From an uncultured Bacteroidales bacterium (GTDB lineage Bacteria > Bacteroidota > Bacteroidia > Bacteroidales > UBA932), in NCBI GenBank assembly GCA_945948555.1, contig CAMFBM010000002.1, positions 1-64,000 on the forward strand: a stretch of 64,000 nucleotides of DNA, written 5' to 3'. Both the position numbers and the translations under genes were made by a program. Position 1 is the first letter of the stretch; each line of letters begins with the position of its first letter. Below, piece after piece: positions 27,501 to 35,593 of the stretch. Under the pieces are notes generated by a model that saw nothing but the letters and a program-made list of their open reading frames with translations, was not told where the DNA came from and did not search any database.

Positions 27501-28446
27501 CAATCCAGACTACTGGACTCCCGATCCGGTGAAATATCCCCGTGGCTTGGCTCCAATCGTAGAGAGGGGCAGGGAACTGGGAATCACCATCTGCCTGTGG
27601 TTCAACCCGAGCGTCCAGAATGATTTTGAAGACTGGAGGAAGGATGCGGACATCCTTGTCGGCCTGTATGAGAAATATGGTATATATGTCTTCAAAATCG
27701 ACGGACTGACCATCACCTCAAAGCAGGGAGAGGCTAATCTTCACCGCCTTTTCGATGACGTTCTCCGGCGCACGGACAACAAGGTCCTTTTCAATCTTGA
27801 CGCAACCGCAAGCCGCAGGGGTGGCTACCATTCATTCTGCAGTTACGGCAACGTCTTCCTCGAAAACCGCTACACCGACTGGGGAAACTATTACCCTTAC
27901 CAGACTCTCCGTAATCTCTGGATGCTTTCGAAATATGTACCGGCGGAGAGACTCCAGATCGAGTTTCTGAACAAATGGAGGAATCCTCTCAAGTATGGAG
28001 ACGACCCTTTTGCTCCGGGAAAGTATTCATTTGACTATCTTTTTGCACTGACGATGCCCGGTCAGCCCCTTGCATGGATGGAGGCGTCGAATCTCCCGCA
28101 GGAGGCCTTCTCCGTTGCTTCTTTACTTGAGACTTACAAATCAGTTAGTTACGATTTTCACGATGGCCTGATCCTGCCAATCGGGGAGGAACCTTCCGGA
28201 CGCTCATGGACCGGATTCCAGTCAATCTGCAGCGACCGTGCGGGCTATGTCCTTGTCTTCCGCGAGAAGAATCCTGATTCCGAATCCCGTGTCCGGACCT
28301 GGCTCCCGAAAGGGACCGTGGTTTCCTTCAAGCCTCTGGCTGGCAGCGGTGAAGCCTTCGAGGGTGTCGTGGAAGACGGCGGAATGGTGAGTTTCCGCCT
28401 CCCGCAGGAAAACGCTTTCGCTTTGTATGAATATGAAGTGAGATAA
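24586..28446 (+). CDS. FAD-dependent oxidoreductase fused to GH36-like glycosidase, with N-terminal carbohydrate-binding-like domain
   Basis: A 1286-residue protein with a signal peptide (about 1-23). Residues 25-165 resemble a carbohydrate-binding beta-sandwich (ILVEAESFTHKGGW, WVRTYNW). Residues about 185-620 form a FAD-binding oxidoreductase (PF12831-like): VVAGGGIAGM at 191-200, LGGNNSSEVRVHLGG, and the distal FLAGRNISVTHVALGTVRVM. Residues about 640-1286 resemble a GH36/melibiase: a beta-sandwich, then a TIM barrel with NTWGDRSQD (about 913), FQIDDGW (Asp949, Asp950) and FKIDG (Asp1039, likely nucleophile). The frame is unbroken across the joins. It might oxidise a sugar and cleave the altered glycoside, or use FAD in an unconventional glycosidase; both are inference. 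It starts 6 bp after the upstream gene. Confidence 0.85.
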   Translation: MRKTFIIALLLAVCGLFPWVMSAKTSGILVEAESFTHKGGWVVDQQFMDIMGSPYLLAHGLGVPVTDASTQVTVPESGVYEVWVRTYNWVSPWTSGRGPGRFVVKIDGKVLPNELGAEGDEWMWQSAGKVRLKEGTVSLALGDLTGFDGRCDAVFLTKDRNCPPASVEELAAFRKEKLNLPDASVKQFDFVVAGGGIAGMCAAAAASRNGLKVALVNDRPVLGGNNSSEVRVHLGGYVEMEPYTGLGRMQREFGHTRGGNAKPAEYYEDEKKQQFIEAEDGITLFSNFRAVDVVKAGNRISALRIKHIETGEEILLEAPLFSDCTGDGTVAVLAGASYMTGREARSDFGESLAPQQADKMTMGASVQWYSEDRGEKTSFPEFAYGIDFNASNCEKVTMGEWKWETGMNLDQIADAERIRDYGLLVVYSNWSFLKNHLENNSKWANRSLGWVAYIAGKRESRRVVGDYILTQNDIDRNIPHEDASFTTTWAIDLHSPDSDNSAKFPGNEFKASTVHNWIHPYPVPYRCLYSRDMDNLFLAGRNISVTHVALGTVRVMRTTGMMGEVVGMAAAICSRNGCTPRGVYESHLDELKAMMKEGAGKREGLNNQKFNLPNRLLDRPVAAGWSRLDNDTLVVGNRLIERKFVWNGGNLMTFSVTNKETGVTRKSVALRPDFSVSRDSSPGREASFESVDVPSDGITPPYHKAVVTTTLGQVTVRREFRIYADVPAIACDTYLKGCLPGMESSAETSAADRKNIESVADMATKPVQAVLDQVDFGGRHWHAKAVEFWDVTDWNNNLVAEREFIPYHKMSCRGNLLFFRDAAASDGYFFLKEAPCSSTQLSYPGSDFTAEYGHFTVTGLGIKGSDITPDRWTSVYSCVLGVCDDTELSALKALRTYQKQLRLHRRDRDEMIMMNTWGDRSQDSKVNEKFCLEELERAARLGITHFQIDDGWQAGKSPNSAVAKGSFKNIHDNPDYWTPDPVKYPRGLAPIVERGRELGITICLWFNPSVQNDFEDWRKDADILVGLYEKYGIYVFKIDGLTITSKQGEANLHRLFDDVLRRTDNKVLFNLDATASRRGGYHSFCSYGNVFLENRYTDWGNYYPYQTLRNLWMLSKYVPAERLQIEFLNKWRNPLKYGDDPFAPGKYSFDYLFALTMPGQPLAWMEASNLPQEAFSVASLLETYKSVSYDFHDGLILPIGEEPSGRSWTGFQSICSDRAGYVLVFREKNPDSESRVRTWLPKGTVVSFKPLAGSGEAFEGVVEDGGMVSFRLPQENAFALYEYEVR

Positions 28447-28469
28447 TTATGAACTTGCGAAACTTGAGT
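28446..28469 (+). repeat. Dispersed intergenic repeat, copy 1
   Basis: 24 nt beginning with ATTATGAACTTGC and ending with TGAGT. It matches 37942-37965 at 22 of 24 positions. A 12-nt piece of it (GAAACTTGAGTA) also occurs at 61375-61386. All three lie in short gaps between co-directional genes. Confidence 0.6.
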
Positions 28470-28501
28470 AAAGTAATATATTTTATGTAATAATGATATA
28501 T

Positions 28502-29854
28502 ATGAAACTGAAATATCTTCTTCTGTCCATTATGCCTTTTCTTGCGGCTGTCTCCTGCAGTGCCGGTGCCTCCCCGGAAACTGTGCCCGTTTCAGCCCTG
28601 TATATATATGGTGATGCTGCGGAAGGATTGACACAGGCCCGCAAGACTGCCTTTAGCAAAATGTATGACGGCAGCAACAAGACCGTTGCAGGTGTGTTTG
28701 AAACTTATCTGAACTTTTCTGAAGGAGAATTTTCAGTTGTCGATTCCGAAGGCAATGTCTGGACCCTGTCCGAAGACGGAAAGGTCACGAAGGACTGTGG
28801 AGAGAGTGTCTTCAGCGGCGAAAAAGGCGTTTACCGCCTCAGAATTGACATCAATGCCGGTCGCTGGTCGAAGGTGAGGGTCAATTCCGTAACATTCCGT
28901 TCATTCTATGGCGAAAAAATATCCCTCACTGGTGAATATACCGGAGTAGGAAAGTGGAAATTCTCCGGAATCCCTCTTGATGCTAACACCTCTGAGGTGA
29001 AATATTACCGCTTTGACGTGGATTCCGACAACCCTCAGGAGCTGGCATATCTCTGCTCCACCAAAGACCTGAACACTTCCGATCCTGAATCCTACAAATC
29101 AGCATATCAGTATGTAAGGACTCTCGGAAAGTCTGCCTTCGAATCCATTGCCGGTCAGAATGACGGCAGTGCAGCCGCCTTCCGTTTCGCATCTTCGGAC
29201 GAGGGTGTCACCGAAATAACTCTTTCCCTGAATTCCGGTCAGACAAGGTACATCCATTCGGTGGAAATCGCTCCTGCGGGACCTCCGGCAGCCTTTATGG
29301 GGGATTCGATTACTGAGAACTGGAGGAAGTCTTCCACCGGCCATCCGGAGTTCTTCACTTCAAACAATTACCTGAATTTCGGAATCAGCGGCCAGACCAC
29401 GACGCAGATGCTTGCGCGCTTCGAAAAGGAGGTTGTGGCAAACAAACCGCAATGCGTGGTAATCTGCGGAGGAACCAACGACATCGCGGGAAACGGCGGT
29501 GCGATTGAGAACAGTGCGATTCTGAAAAACATCGAGGAAATGGGAAATATGGCACAGGAGGCCCGCATAAAGGTGATCCTCTGCTCAATTCTGCCGACTG
29601 ACCATTACTGGTGGAAACCGGATATGACACCTGGGGAAATAGTCTCCAGAATCGCTGAAATGAACACCCTCATCCGCAATCTCTGCAACAATAGAAACTG
29701 GACTTACGTGGATTATTTCACGCCGATGGCAGACAAGACCACCGGTGCCATCCTGTCTCAGTACTCCGATGACAGAATACATCCGAACCAGGCAGGCTAC
29801 GAAGTGATGGAGGGAATCATCAGACCCGTAATCAGAAGTGTAACAGGTAAATAA
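28502..29854 (+). CDS. SGNH/GDSL hydrolase lipoprotein with N-terminal binding domain
   Basis: A 450-residue lipoprotein (lipobox AVSC) starting at 28502 (MKLKYLL). Residues about 25-250 contain a SusE/F-like region that probably binds glycan. The catalytic part has all SGNH blocks: FMGDSITENW (Ser269), GISGQTT, VVICGGTNDIAG (Asn326) and DDRIHPNQAG (Asp424, His427). This family includes carbohydrate acetyl-esterases, so de-acylation of the PUL substrate is likely, though no substrate-specific feature is visible. It is the second SGNH-like enzyme in the locus. Confidence 0.92.
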   Translation: MKLKYLLLSIMPFLAAVSCSAGASPETVPVSALYIYGDAAEGLTQARKTAFSKMYDGSNKTVAGVFETYLNFSEGEFSVVDSEGNVWTLSEDGKVTKDCGESVFSGEKGVYRLRIDINAGRWSKVRVNSVTFRSFYGEKISLTGEYTGVGKWKFSGIPLDANTSEVKYYRFDVDSDNPQELAYLCSTKDLNTSDPESYKSAYQYVRTLGKSAFESIAGQNDGSAAAFRFASSDEGVTEITLSLNSGQTRYIHSVEIAPAGPPAAFMGDSITENWRKSSTGHPEFFTSNNYLNFGISGQTTTQMLARFEKEVVANKPQCVVICGGTNDIAGNGGAIENSAILKNIEEMGNMAQEARIKVILCSILPTDHYWWKPDMTPGEIVSRIAEMNTLIRNLCNNRNWTYVDYFTPMADKTTGAILSQYSDDRIHPNQAGYEVMEGIIRPVIRSVTGK

Positions 29855-29860
29855 TACTTT

Positions 29861-32401
29861 ATGAATAATTTGATTCTGCTCATTGCTTTCGCACTGGCTT
29901 CATTCTCAGCCGTATCGGCCACTTCTTTTTCGCAGTCGGAGGAAGATCTGCCCCCTCAGTCTCCCAGGCAGCAGACACTTCTGGAAAAGGGATGGAAATT
30001 TCTCAATTCGGATGCCGAAGGAGCCTGTGAGATTCTCTTTGACGATTCTTCCTGGGAGAGTGTGACCGTCCCGCACGACTGGGCTATCAAAGGACCTTTC
30101 GACAGAAACATTGACCTTCAGAAAGTCGCCGTCACCCAGAATTTTGAAAAAGTGGAGACCTGGAAAACAGGCCGTTCCGGAGGTCTTCCGTACATCGGCA
30201 CAGGTTGGTACCGCTGCATTTTCGATGTCCCCGCGGGCAAGCGCGCCATTCTGATTTTTGACGGTGCAATGAGTGAGGCAAAGGTTTTTGTGAACGGACG
30301 TCAGGTCTGCTTCTGGCCCTACGGCTACAATGCATTCCACTGTGACGTGACCGATGTCCTTAATGAGGACCGGAAGGGAAACGTCCTGGCGGTACGCCTG
30401 GAGAACAAACCCCAGTCCACGAGATGGTATCCCGGGGCAGGGCTCTACAGGAACGTGCATCTTCTGACCGTGGATCCAATCCATATCCCTGTCTGGGGCA
30501 CATTTGTCTCCACTCCTTCCGTAAGCCGCGAGTATGCTTCCGTCCGTCTGGAAACCTCTGTTGAAGGACTTGCACAGGGATGTAAAGTCAAGCTTCTTAC
30601 ACGAATCTTCTCTCCTGAAGGGGACTGCGTGAGTGAGCGTTGTACCGAGTCCGTCGGCTCTTCCTTCGTCCAGAATTTCCTGGTTGAGAATCCCTCCCTC
30701 TGGTCTCCGGAAACGCCTGCCCTTTACAGGGCGGTGACTGAGGTCAGCGTTGGGGATGAATTGAAAGACAGGTACGAAACGCGTTTTGGAATCCGGAGCA
30801 TTGAATTCATTCCGGAAAAAGGATTTTTCCTGAATGGCCGGTGTCGCAAATTCAAGGGTGTCTGCAATCATCACGACCTTGGCCCTCTGGGAGCTGCAGT
30901 CAATGTGGCTGCATTGCGCCATCAGCTTGAACTGTTGAAAGATATGGGATGTGATGCCATACGCACCTCACACAATATGCCGGCCCCTGAACTAGTCCGC
31001 CTTTGCGACGAAATGGGTTTTATGATGATGATAGAGCCTTTTGACGAGTGGGACAAGGCGAAATGCCGCAACGGATACCATCGTTTTTTCAACGAAACGG
31101 CTCCCGACGGAGTGAAGTGGTCGGAAAAGGATATGGTAAATATGCTCCACCATTTCAGGAACAATCCGTGCGTTGTCCTGTGGAGCATCGGCAACGAGGT
31201 CCCTACCCAGTGTGACCCTCTCGGTGTCGAGGTTGCGACATATCTTCAGGACATCTGCCACCGTGAAGACCCGACCCGAAAGGTGACCTGCGGAATGGAC
31301 AGAGTTGACTGCGTACTTGAGAACGGCTTTGCTGCAGCAATAGATGTTCCAGGGCTGAACTACAGGACATTCCGCTATCTGGAATCCTACGAACGTCTGC
31401 CACAGGGTTTCATTCTTGGCTCCGAGACTGCTTCGGCGGTCAGTTCACGAGGCGTGTACAAACTTCCCGCACAGAAACGCTTCAGCCACAAATATCCCGA
31501 CCACCAGTGCTCATCTTTTGACCTGGAAGCCTGCGCCTGGTCAAATATTCCGGATGTCGATTTTGCCCTTGCGGACGATTACGAATGGACTCTCGGCCAG
31601 TTCGTCTGGACCGGCTTTGATTACCTCGGGGAACCGAGTCCCTACGATACCGATTCCTGGCCGAACCACAGTTCGATGTTCGGCATAATCGACCTTGCTT
31701 CAATACCAAAGGACAGATATTATCTTTACAGAAGCGTCTGGAACACAGCGTCGGAAACCCTGCACGTCCTTCCGCACTGGAACTGGAAGAAAGGTGACGT
31801 AGTTCCAGTGACGGTTTACACAAATTATCCTTCGGCAGAACTCTTTGTCAATGGAGTAAGCCAGGGTGTTCGTCACAAGTCGGCCTCAGGCTGGACCGCG
31901 GATGGCGAATATGTCGGTCTGACTCGTGGAGTTCAGGATGAACCGGTTGAGGGACGCTACAGACTTATGTGGCCGGAAGTGGCATACCAGCCTGGCGAGA
32001 TTTGTGTAATAGCCTATGATTTAGAGGGTAATGCGGTCGGAAAAACGGTCGTGCGAACATCAGGAAGGCCTCATCATCTGGAATTGTCTGCAGACAGGAA
32101 TGTGCTGTCGGCTGATGGAAGGGACCTGGCCTACGTGACTGTGAAAGTGGTTGACAAGGATGGAAATGTCTGTCCTCTTGACGGCAGCGAGGTCCTCTTC
32201 ACTGTTTCCGGAGAAGGTTCTTTCCGTGCAGCAGCCAACGGTGACCCTACCTGCCTTGACCTCTTCCACACCGGCCGGATGCACGCTTTCAACGGGATGC
32301 TGACCGCTATAGTCCAGTCCTCTGAAATTCCGGGAGAACTGGTCCTGACAGCAAAAGGAAAAGGGCTCGGAACGGCAACCATGACCATTTGTACGCATTA
32401 A
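29861..32401 (+). CDS. GH2 beta-galactosidase-like enzyme
   Basis: An 846-residue exported enzyme (signal about 1-25). It has a GH2 sugar-binding domain (WKFLNSD, VPHDWAIKGPFD, YRCIFDVP, RLENKPQSTRWYPGAGLYR), an Ig-like domain, a TIM barrel with the acid/base Glu446 in SIGNEVP, the nucleophile Glu522 in LGSETAS, and C-terminal DUF4982-like and Ig-like domains (LSADGRDLAYVTVKVVDKDG). The SETAS nucleophile context and DUF4982-like tail are typical of Bacteroidota GH2 beta-galactosidases. It follows the SGNH gene by 6 bp. Confidence 0.94.
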   Translation: MNNLILLIAFALASFSAVSATSFSQSEEDLPPQSPRQQTLLEKGWKFLNSDAEGACEILFDDSSWESVTVPHDWAIKGPFDRNIDLQKVAVTQNFEKVETWKTGRSGGLPYIGTGWYRCIFDVPAGKRAILIFDGAMSEAKVFVNGRQVCFWPYGYNAFHCDVTDVLNEDRKGNVLAVRLENKPQSTRWYPGAGLYRNVHLLTVDPIHIPVWGTFVSTPSVSREYASVRLETSVEGLAQGCKVKLLTRIFSPEGDCVSERCTESVGSSFVQNFLVENPSLWSPETPALYRAVTEVSVGDELKDRYETRFGIRSIEFIPEKGFFLNGRCRKFKGVCNHHDLGPLGAAVNVAALRHQLELLKDMGCDAIRTSHNMPAPELVRLCDEMGFMMMIEPFDEWDKAKCRNGYHRFFNETAPDGVKWSEKDMVNMLHHFRNNPCVVLWSIGNEVPTQCDPLGVEVATYLQDICHREDPTRKVTCGMDRVDCVLENGFAAAIDVPGLNYRTFRYLESYERLPQGFILGSETASAVSSRGVYKLPAQKRFSHKYPDHQCSSFDLEACAWSNIPDVDFALADDYEWTLGQFVWTGFDYLGEPSPYDTDSWPNHSSMFGIIDLASIPKDRYYLYRSVWNTASETLHVLPHWNWKKGDVVPVTVYTNYPSAELFVNGVSQGVRHKSASGWTADGEYVGLTRGVQDEPVEGRYRLMWPEVAYQPGEICVIAYDLEGNAVGKTVVRTSGRPHHLELSADRNVLSADGRDLAYVTVKVVDKDGNVCPLDGSEVLFTVSGEGSFRAAANGDPTCLDLFHTGRMHAFNGMLTAIVQSSEIPGELVLTAKGKGLGTATMTICTH

Positions 32402-32424
32402 GGAATCTTCAAAAATATTTGTTT

Positions 32425-34635
32425 ATGAAAAAAAGACTACTCGTCCTTCTCCTGGCTCTGGTTTCGGTTACGACCGTTTCAGCGAAGAAAGACAAACCGG
32501 TTTACAAGGATGCTTCTGCCCCTGTGGAAGCAAGGGTTGAGGACCTGCTTTCAAGAATGACCCTGGAGGAGAAAATTCTTCAGCTCAATCAGTATATGAT
32601 CGGGGTCAATGACAATATGAACAACATCGGGACCGTCCCTTCGAACATTCCCGTGGGGTTGGGTTCGGTAATCTATATTCACGAAGACCCTCAGATGAGA
32701 AATGAACTCCAGCACAGGATGATTGAGGACAGCCGTCTGGGGATTCCGATGATATTCGGCTACGATGTCATCCACGGTTTCAGGACGATTTTCCCAATCC
32801 CTCTTGCACAGGCTGCATCCTGGAATCCTGCGAAGGTCGAGGAGTCCTGTGCCGTGGCTGCACGTGAGTGCAATGCTTCCGGAGTGGACTGGACATTCTC
32901 TCCTATGGTCGATGTCGCGCGTGACGGCAGATGGGGCCGCATTTCGGAAGGTTACGGAGAAGACCCTTACGCAGCGTCTGTGTTCTGCCGGGCGGCAGTC
33001 CGGGGATATCAGGGCGATGACCTTTCCGCAAAGGGAACCGTTGCAGCCTGTCTGAAGCATTATGTCGGCTATGGAGCCTCCGAGGCCGGTCGTGACTATG
33101 TTCCTACAGAAATCTCCCGGCAGACCCTCTGGGACACTTATTTTCCTCCATTCGAAGCAGGTGTAAAGGCTGGAGCCAGGACTCTGATGAGTTCCTTTAA
33201 TCTCATCAATGGAATTCCATCGACATCAAATCATTACACACTGACTGAAGTCCTCCGTGAGAAATGGGGGCACGACGGTTTTGTTGTGGCTGACTGGGAT
33301 GCCGTGAAGCAGATTGTCAACCAGGGTGTCGCAAGTGACGGCAAGGAGGCGGCAATGCTCGCTTTCAATGCAGGAGTTGATATGGATATGGTGGACGACC
33401 TCTACCGGAAGCATCTTCCCGACCTTGTCAGGGAAGGCAAGGTCAGCATGGATTTGATTGATGAGTCCGTCCGCAGGATTCTCAGGGTGAAATTCGAGCT
33501 TGGCCTCTTTGAAAATCCTTATGTTGAGGAAGTTCCCCAGGAACAGAGACTGCTGCTTCCAGAGTATCTGGAACTGGCCGAGGCAGTTGCACAGGAGACA
33601 ATGGTGCTCCTGAAGAATGAAGGCACACTCCTGCCGCTCGTGCCGAACGGGAAAAAGATCGCCGTTGTAGGCCCTGTGGCTGCGGACAGTGCACCTCTGA
33701 TGGGCAACTGGAGCGCCCGGGGACGTGTTTCTGACATCACCTGTCTGCGTGATGCAATCGCTGTGGAGTTCGGCACCGGGACGGAAATCCTTTATGCAAA
33801 GGGATGTGACTTCGACGGTGATGACGAATCCGGGTTTGAAGATGCTTTCACAACGGCCTCTATGGCTGATGTGGTTGTGCTTTGCCTGGGTGAAAAACGC
33901 AATTGGAGCGGAGAGAACTGCTCCCGCTCTACCATCGCCCTTCCGGTGGTGCAGGAAAAGCTTCTTGCAAAGGTGCGTGAGGCAGGGAAGCCGGTAGTCG
34001 TCCTTCTGTCCAACGGAAGGCCCCTTGATCTGAGCCGGATTGAGCCTCTGTCTGATGCGATTCTTGAAATCTGGCAGCCGGGCACCCGCGGAGCATTCGC
34101 CGCAGCCGGAATCCTTTCCGGCCGGTACAACCCTTCAGGAAAACTCCCTGTCACCTTCCCTTACACCACCGGGCAGATTCCAATCTACTACAACCGCCGC
34201 AACAGCGGAAGGCGTGGCACCCAGGGAATCTACAAGGACATCACCAGCGAACCTAAGTATGAGTTTGCCTACGGCTTGAGTTACAGCACTTTTGAATATA
34301 CACCTGTCAGACTCTCCTCGTCCTCATTCAAGGTCTCTGACAGGAAAGCCAGGATTACTGCCGAGGTGACGGTGAAGAATGTGAGCGGAGTTGACGGAAT
34401 GGAGACTGTCCACTGGTTCATCTGTGACCCGTATTCTTCAATAGCCCGTCCTGTGAAGGAACTGAAATTCTTTGAAAAACGCCTCATCAGGGCAGGTGAG
34501 AGCGAAACATTCACTTTTGAAATCGACCCTCTGCGAGACCTGGGTTTTGTCAACGGTGAAGGGGAACGCTTCCTTGAAAAAGGTGAATATCACATTATTG
34601 TGAAATCGGACAAGGCAGTTCTTCTTGCAGAGTAG
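32425..34635 (+). CDS. GH3 beta-glucosidase-like enzyme (BglX type)
   Basis: A 736-residue periplasmic glycosidase with a signal peptide (ends TVSA). The ATG at 32425 is used; a frame from 32389 would overlap the GH2 gene. It has the GH3 TIM barrel (SEGYGEDPY; KHYVGYGASEAGRDY), the nucleophile Asp290 in VVADWD, the alpha/beta sandwich with acid/base candidate Glu497 in WSGENCSR, and a C-terminal fibronectin-III-like domain. This matches the BglX group of exo-beta-glucosidases. It is the last gene of the locus and differs from the GH3 half of 17312-21523, which carries a PA14 insert. Confidence 0.95.
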   Translation: MKKRLLVLLLALVSVTTVSAKKDKPVYKDASAPVEARVEDLLSRMTLEEKILQLNQYMIGVNDNMNNIGTVPSNIPVGLGSVIYIHEDPQMRNELQHRMIEDSRLGIPMIFGYDVIHGFRTIFPIPLAQAASWNPAKVEESCAVAARECNASGVDWTFSPMVDVARDGRWGRISEGYGEDPYAASVFCRAAVRGYQGDDLSAKGTVAACLKHYVGYGASEAGRDYVPTEISRQTLWDTYFPPFEAGVKAGARTLMSSFNLINGIPSTSNHYTLTEVLREKWGHDGFVVADWDAVKQIVNQGVASDGKEAAMLAFNAGVDMDMVDDLYRKHLPDLVREGKVSMDLIDESVRRILRVKFELGLFENPYVEEVPQEQRLLLPEYLELAEAVAQETMVLLKNEGTLLPLVPNGKKIAVVGPVAADSAPLMGNWSARGRVSDITCLRDAIAVEFGTGTEILYAKGCDFDGDDESGFEDAFTTASMADVVVLCLGEKRNWSGENCSRSTIALPVVQEKLLAKVREAGKPVVVLLSNGRPLDLSRIEPLSDAILEIWQPGTRGAFAAAGILSGRYNPSGKLPVTFPYTTGQIPIYYNRRNSGRRGTQGIYKDITSEPKYEFAYGLSYSTFEYTPVRLSSSSFKVSDRKARITAEVTVKNVSGVDGMETVHWFICDPYSSIARPVKELKFFEKRLIRAGESETFTFEIDPLRDLGFVNGEGERFLEKGEYHIIVKSDKAVLLAE

Positions 34636-34655
34636 ATTCCCTCTGTCCGGGAATC
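34635..34655 (+). terminator. Hairpin at the end of the PUL
   Basis: A 7-bp perfect stem GATTCCC/GGGAATC with a 7-nt loop begins on the last base of the GH3 stop codon. No T-run follows, so it may be a stabilising 3' hairpin rather than an intrinsic terminator. Confidence 0.4.
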
Positions 34656-34722
34656 CCCTACAAAGTCATCTCCCTCTATCACGCCCTCGGAGGCGGGGTG
34701 GAGTCTGCAATGTGAGTCCTTC

Positions 34723-34752
34723 TTGCTGGAAAATGATTATTTTCTAACTTTG
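34723..34752 (+). promoter_or_regulatory. Bacteroidota promoter of tcdA
   Basis: TTG at 34723-34725, 19-nt spacer, and TAACTTTG at 34745-34752 match the Bacteroidota -33/-7 consensus. It starts a new transcript separate from the PUL. Confidence 0.8.
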
Positions 34753-34828
34753 CAGGCCGGAATGTTGCGCTGTCCTTTATTGTGGGAATTTGGTGTGTTC
34801 CCGGCGCGAGAAAACAGGAGGCTTGTAA

Positions 34829-35542
34829 ATGGAAAATTGGAAGGAAAGAACCGGCTTGCTTGTAGGGGAGCAGACCCTCAGGCGTTTCGCAGAGGCCAGC
34901 GTGGCCGTAATAGGAGTAGGTGGAGTGGGCGGCTATGCCGCGGAAATGATTGTCCGGGCGGGAATTGGCCATATCATTATCCTGGACAGCGATGAGGTGA
35001 ATGCCAGCAACAAGAACAGACAGCTGCTGGCACTGGATTCCACCATAGGCCGTCCCAAGTGCGATGTGCTGTCGGAAAGGCTCCTGGACATCAATCCCGA
35101 ACTTGACATAAGAATCATAAAGGACTATCTTGAGGATCCGGCAACCCTTCTTGCCGGCCTCAGGATAGATTTTCTTGTGGATGCCATCGACACTCTCTCC
35201 CCGAAGCTGTCCCTGATAAAGTACTGTGTGGACAACCGGATTCCCCTTGTCTCATCGATGGGAGCCGGGGCGAAATTCGACGTGACGAAAATCCGTATAG
35301 CCGATATCTCCAAATCATTCAACTGCCCTCTTGCCTACATTGTCCGCAAGAGGCTCAGGCATATTGGCATCTCAAAGGGATTCAAGGTGGTTTTTTCAGA
35401 GGAACTGCCTGATGAAAATGCAATTGTCCCCGACAACGGACGCAATAAAAAATCCCAGGTCGGGACGATTTCCTACCTTCCTGCGGTCTTCGGATGTGCC
35501 TGCGCCCAGGTTGCTATCGAACATTTGCGGAATCTTGAATGA
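34829..35542 (+). CDS. tcdA: tRNA threonylcarbamoyladenosine dehydratase (TcdA/CsdL, ThiF family)
   Basis: A 237-residue cytoplasmic ThiF/MoeB/E1-like enzyme. It activates N6-threonylcarbamoyladenosine at position 37 of tRNAs with ATP, giving the cyclic form. It shows the nucleotide-binding GVGGVGG (about 29-35), DSDEVNASNKNRQ with the conserved Arg that interacts with ATP, and SSMGAGAKFDVTKI. Length fits TcdA (about 240-270). An unusually clear Shine-Dalgarno-like AGGAGG precedes the ATG. It has its own promoter at 34723-34752 and is unrelated to the PUL. Confidence 0.9.
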   Translation: MENWKERTGLLVGEQTLRRFAEASVAVIGVGGVGGYAAEMIVRAGIGHIIILDSDEVNASNKNRQLLALDSTIGRPKCDVLSERLLDINPELDIRIIKDYLEDPATLLAGLRIDFLVDAIDTLSPKLSLIKYCVDNRIPLVSSMGAGAKFDVTKIRIADISKSFNCPLAYIVRKRLRHIGISKGFKVVFSEELPDENAIVPDNGRNKKSQVGTISYLPAVFGCACAQVAIEHLRNLE

Positions 35543-35572
35543 TTGGTGATTGAATGATTTTTATTAACTTTG
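35543..35572 (+). promoter_or_regulatory. Promoter of the GNAT-like gene
   Basis: TTG at 35543-35545, 19-nt spacer, TAACTTTG at 35565-35572. A possible ATG at 35570 overlaps the -7 box, so translation must begin later, at 35594. Confidence 0.8.
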
Positions 35573-35593
35573 CGCGCCGAATATTGTATTTTT

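Noticed and set aside
24586..28446. Xanthan lyase as a name for the FAD-containing protein
   Set aside because: This label is often copied onto PF12831-type proteins; no lyase fold is seen. The C-terminal part is GH36-like.
35570..35593. Earlier ATG for the GNAT-like gene
   Set aside because: It overlaps the -7 promoter box, so it would not be transcribed as a start.
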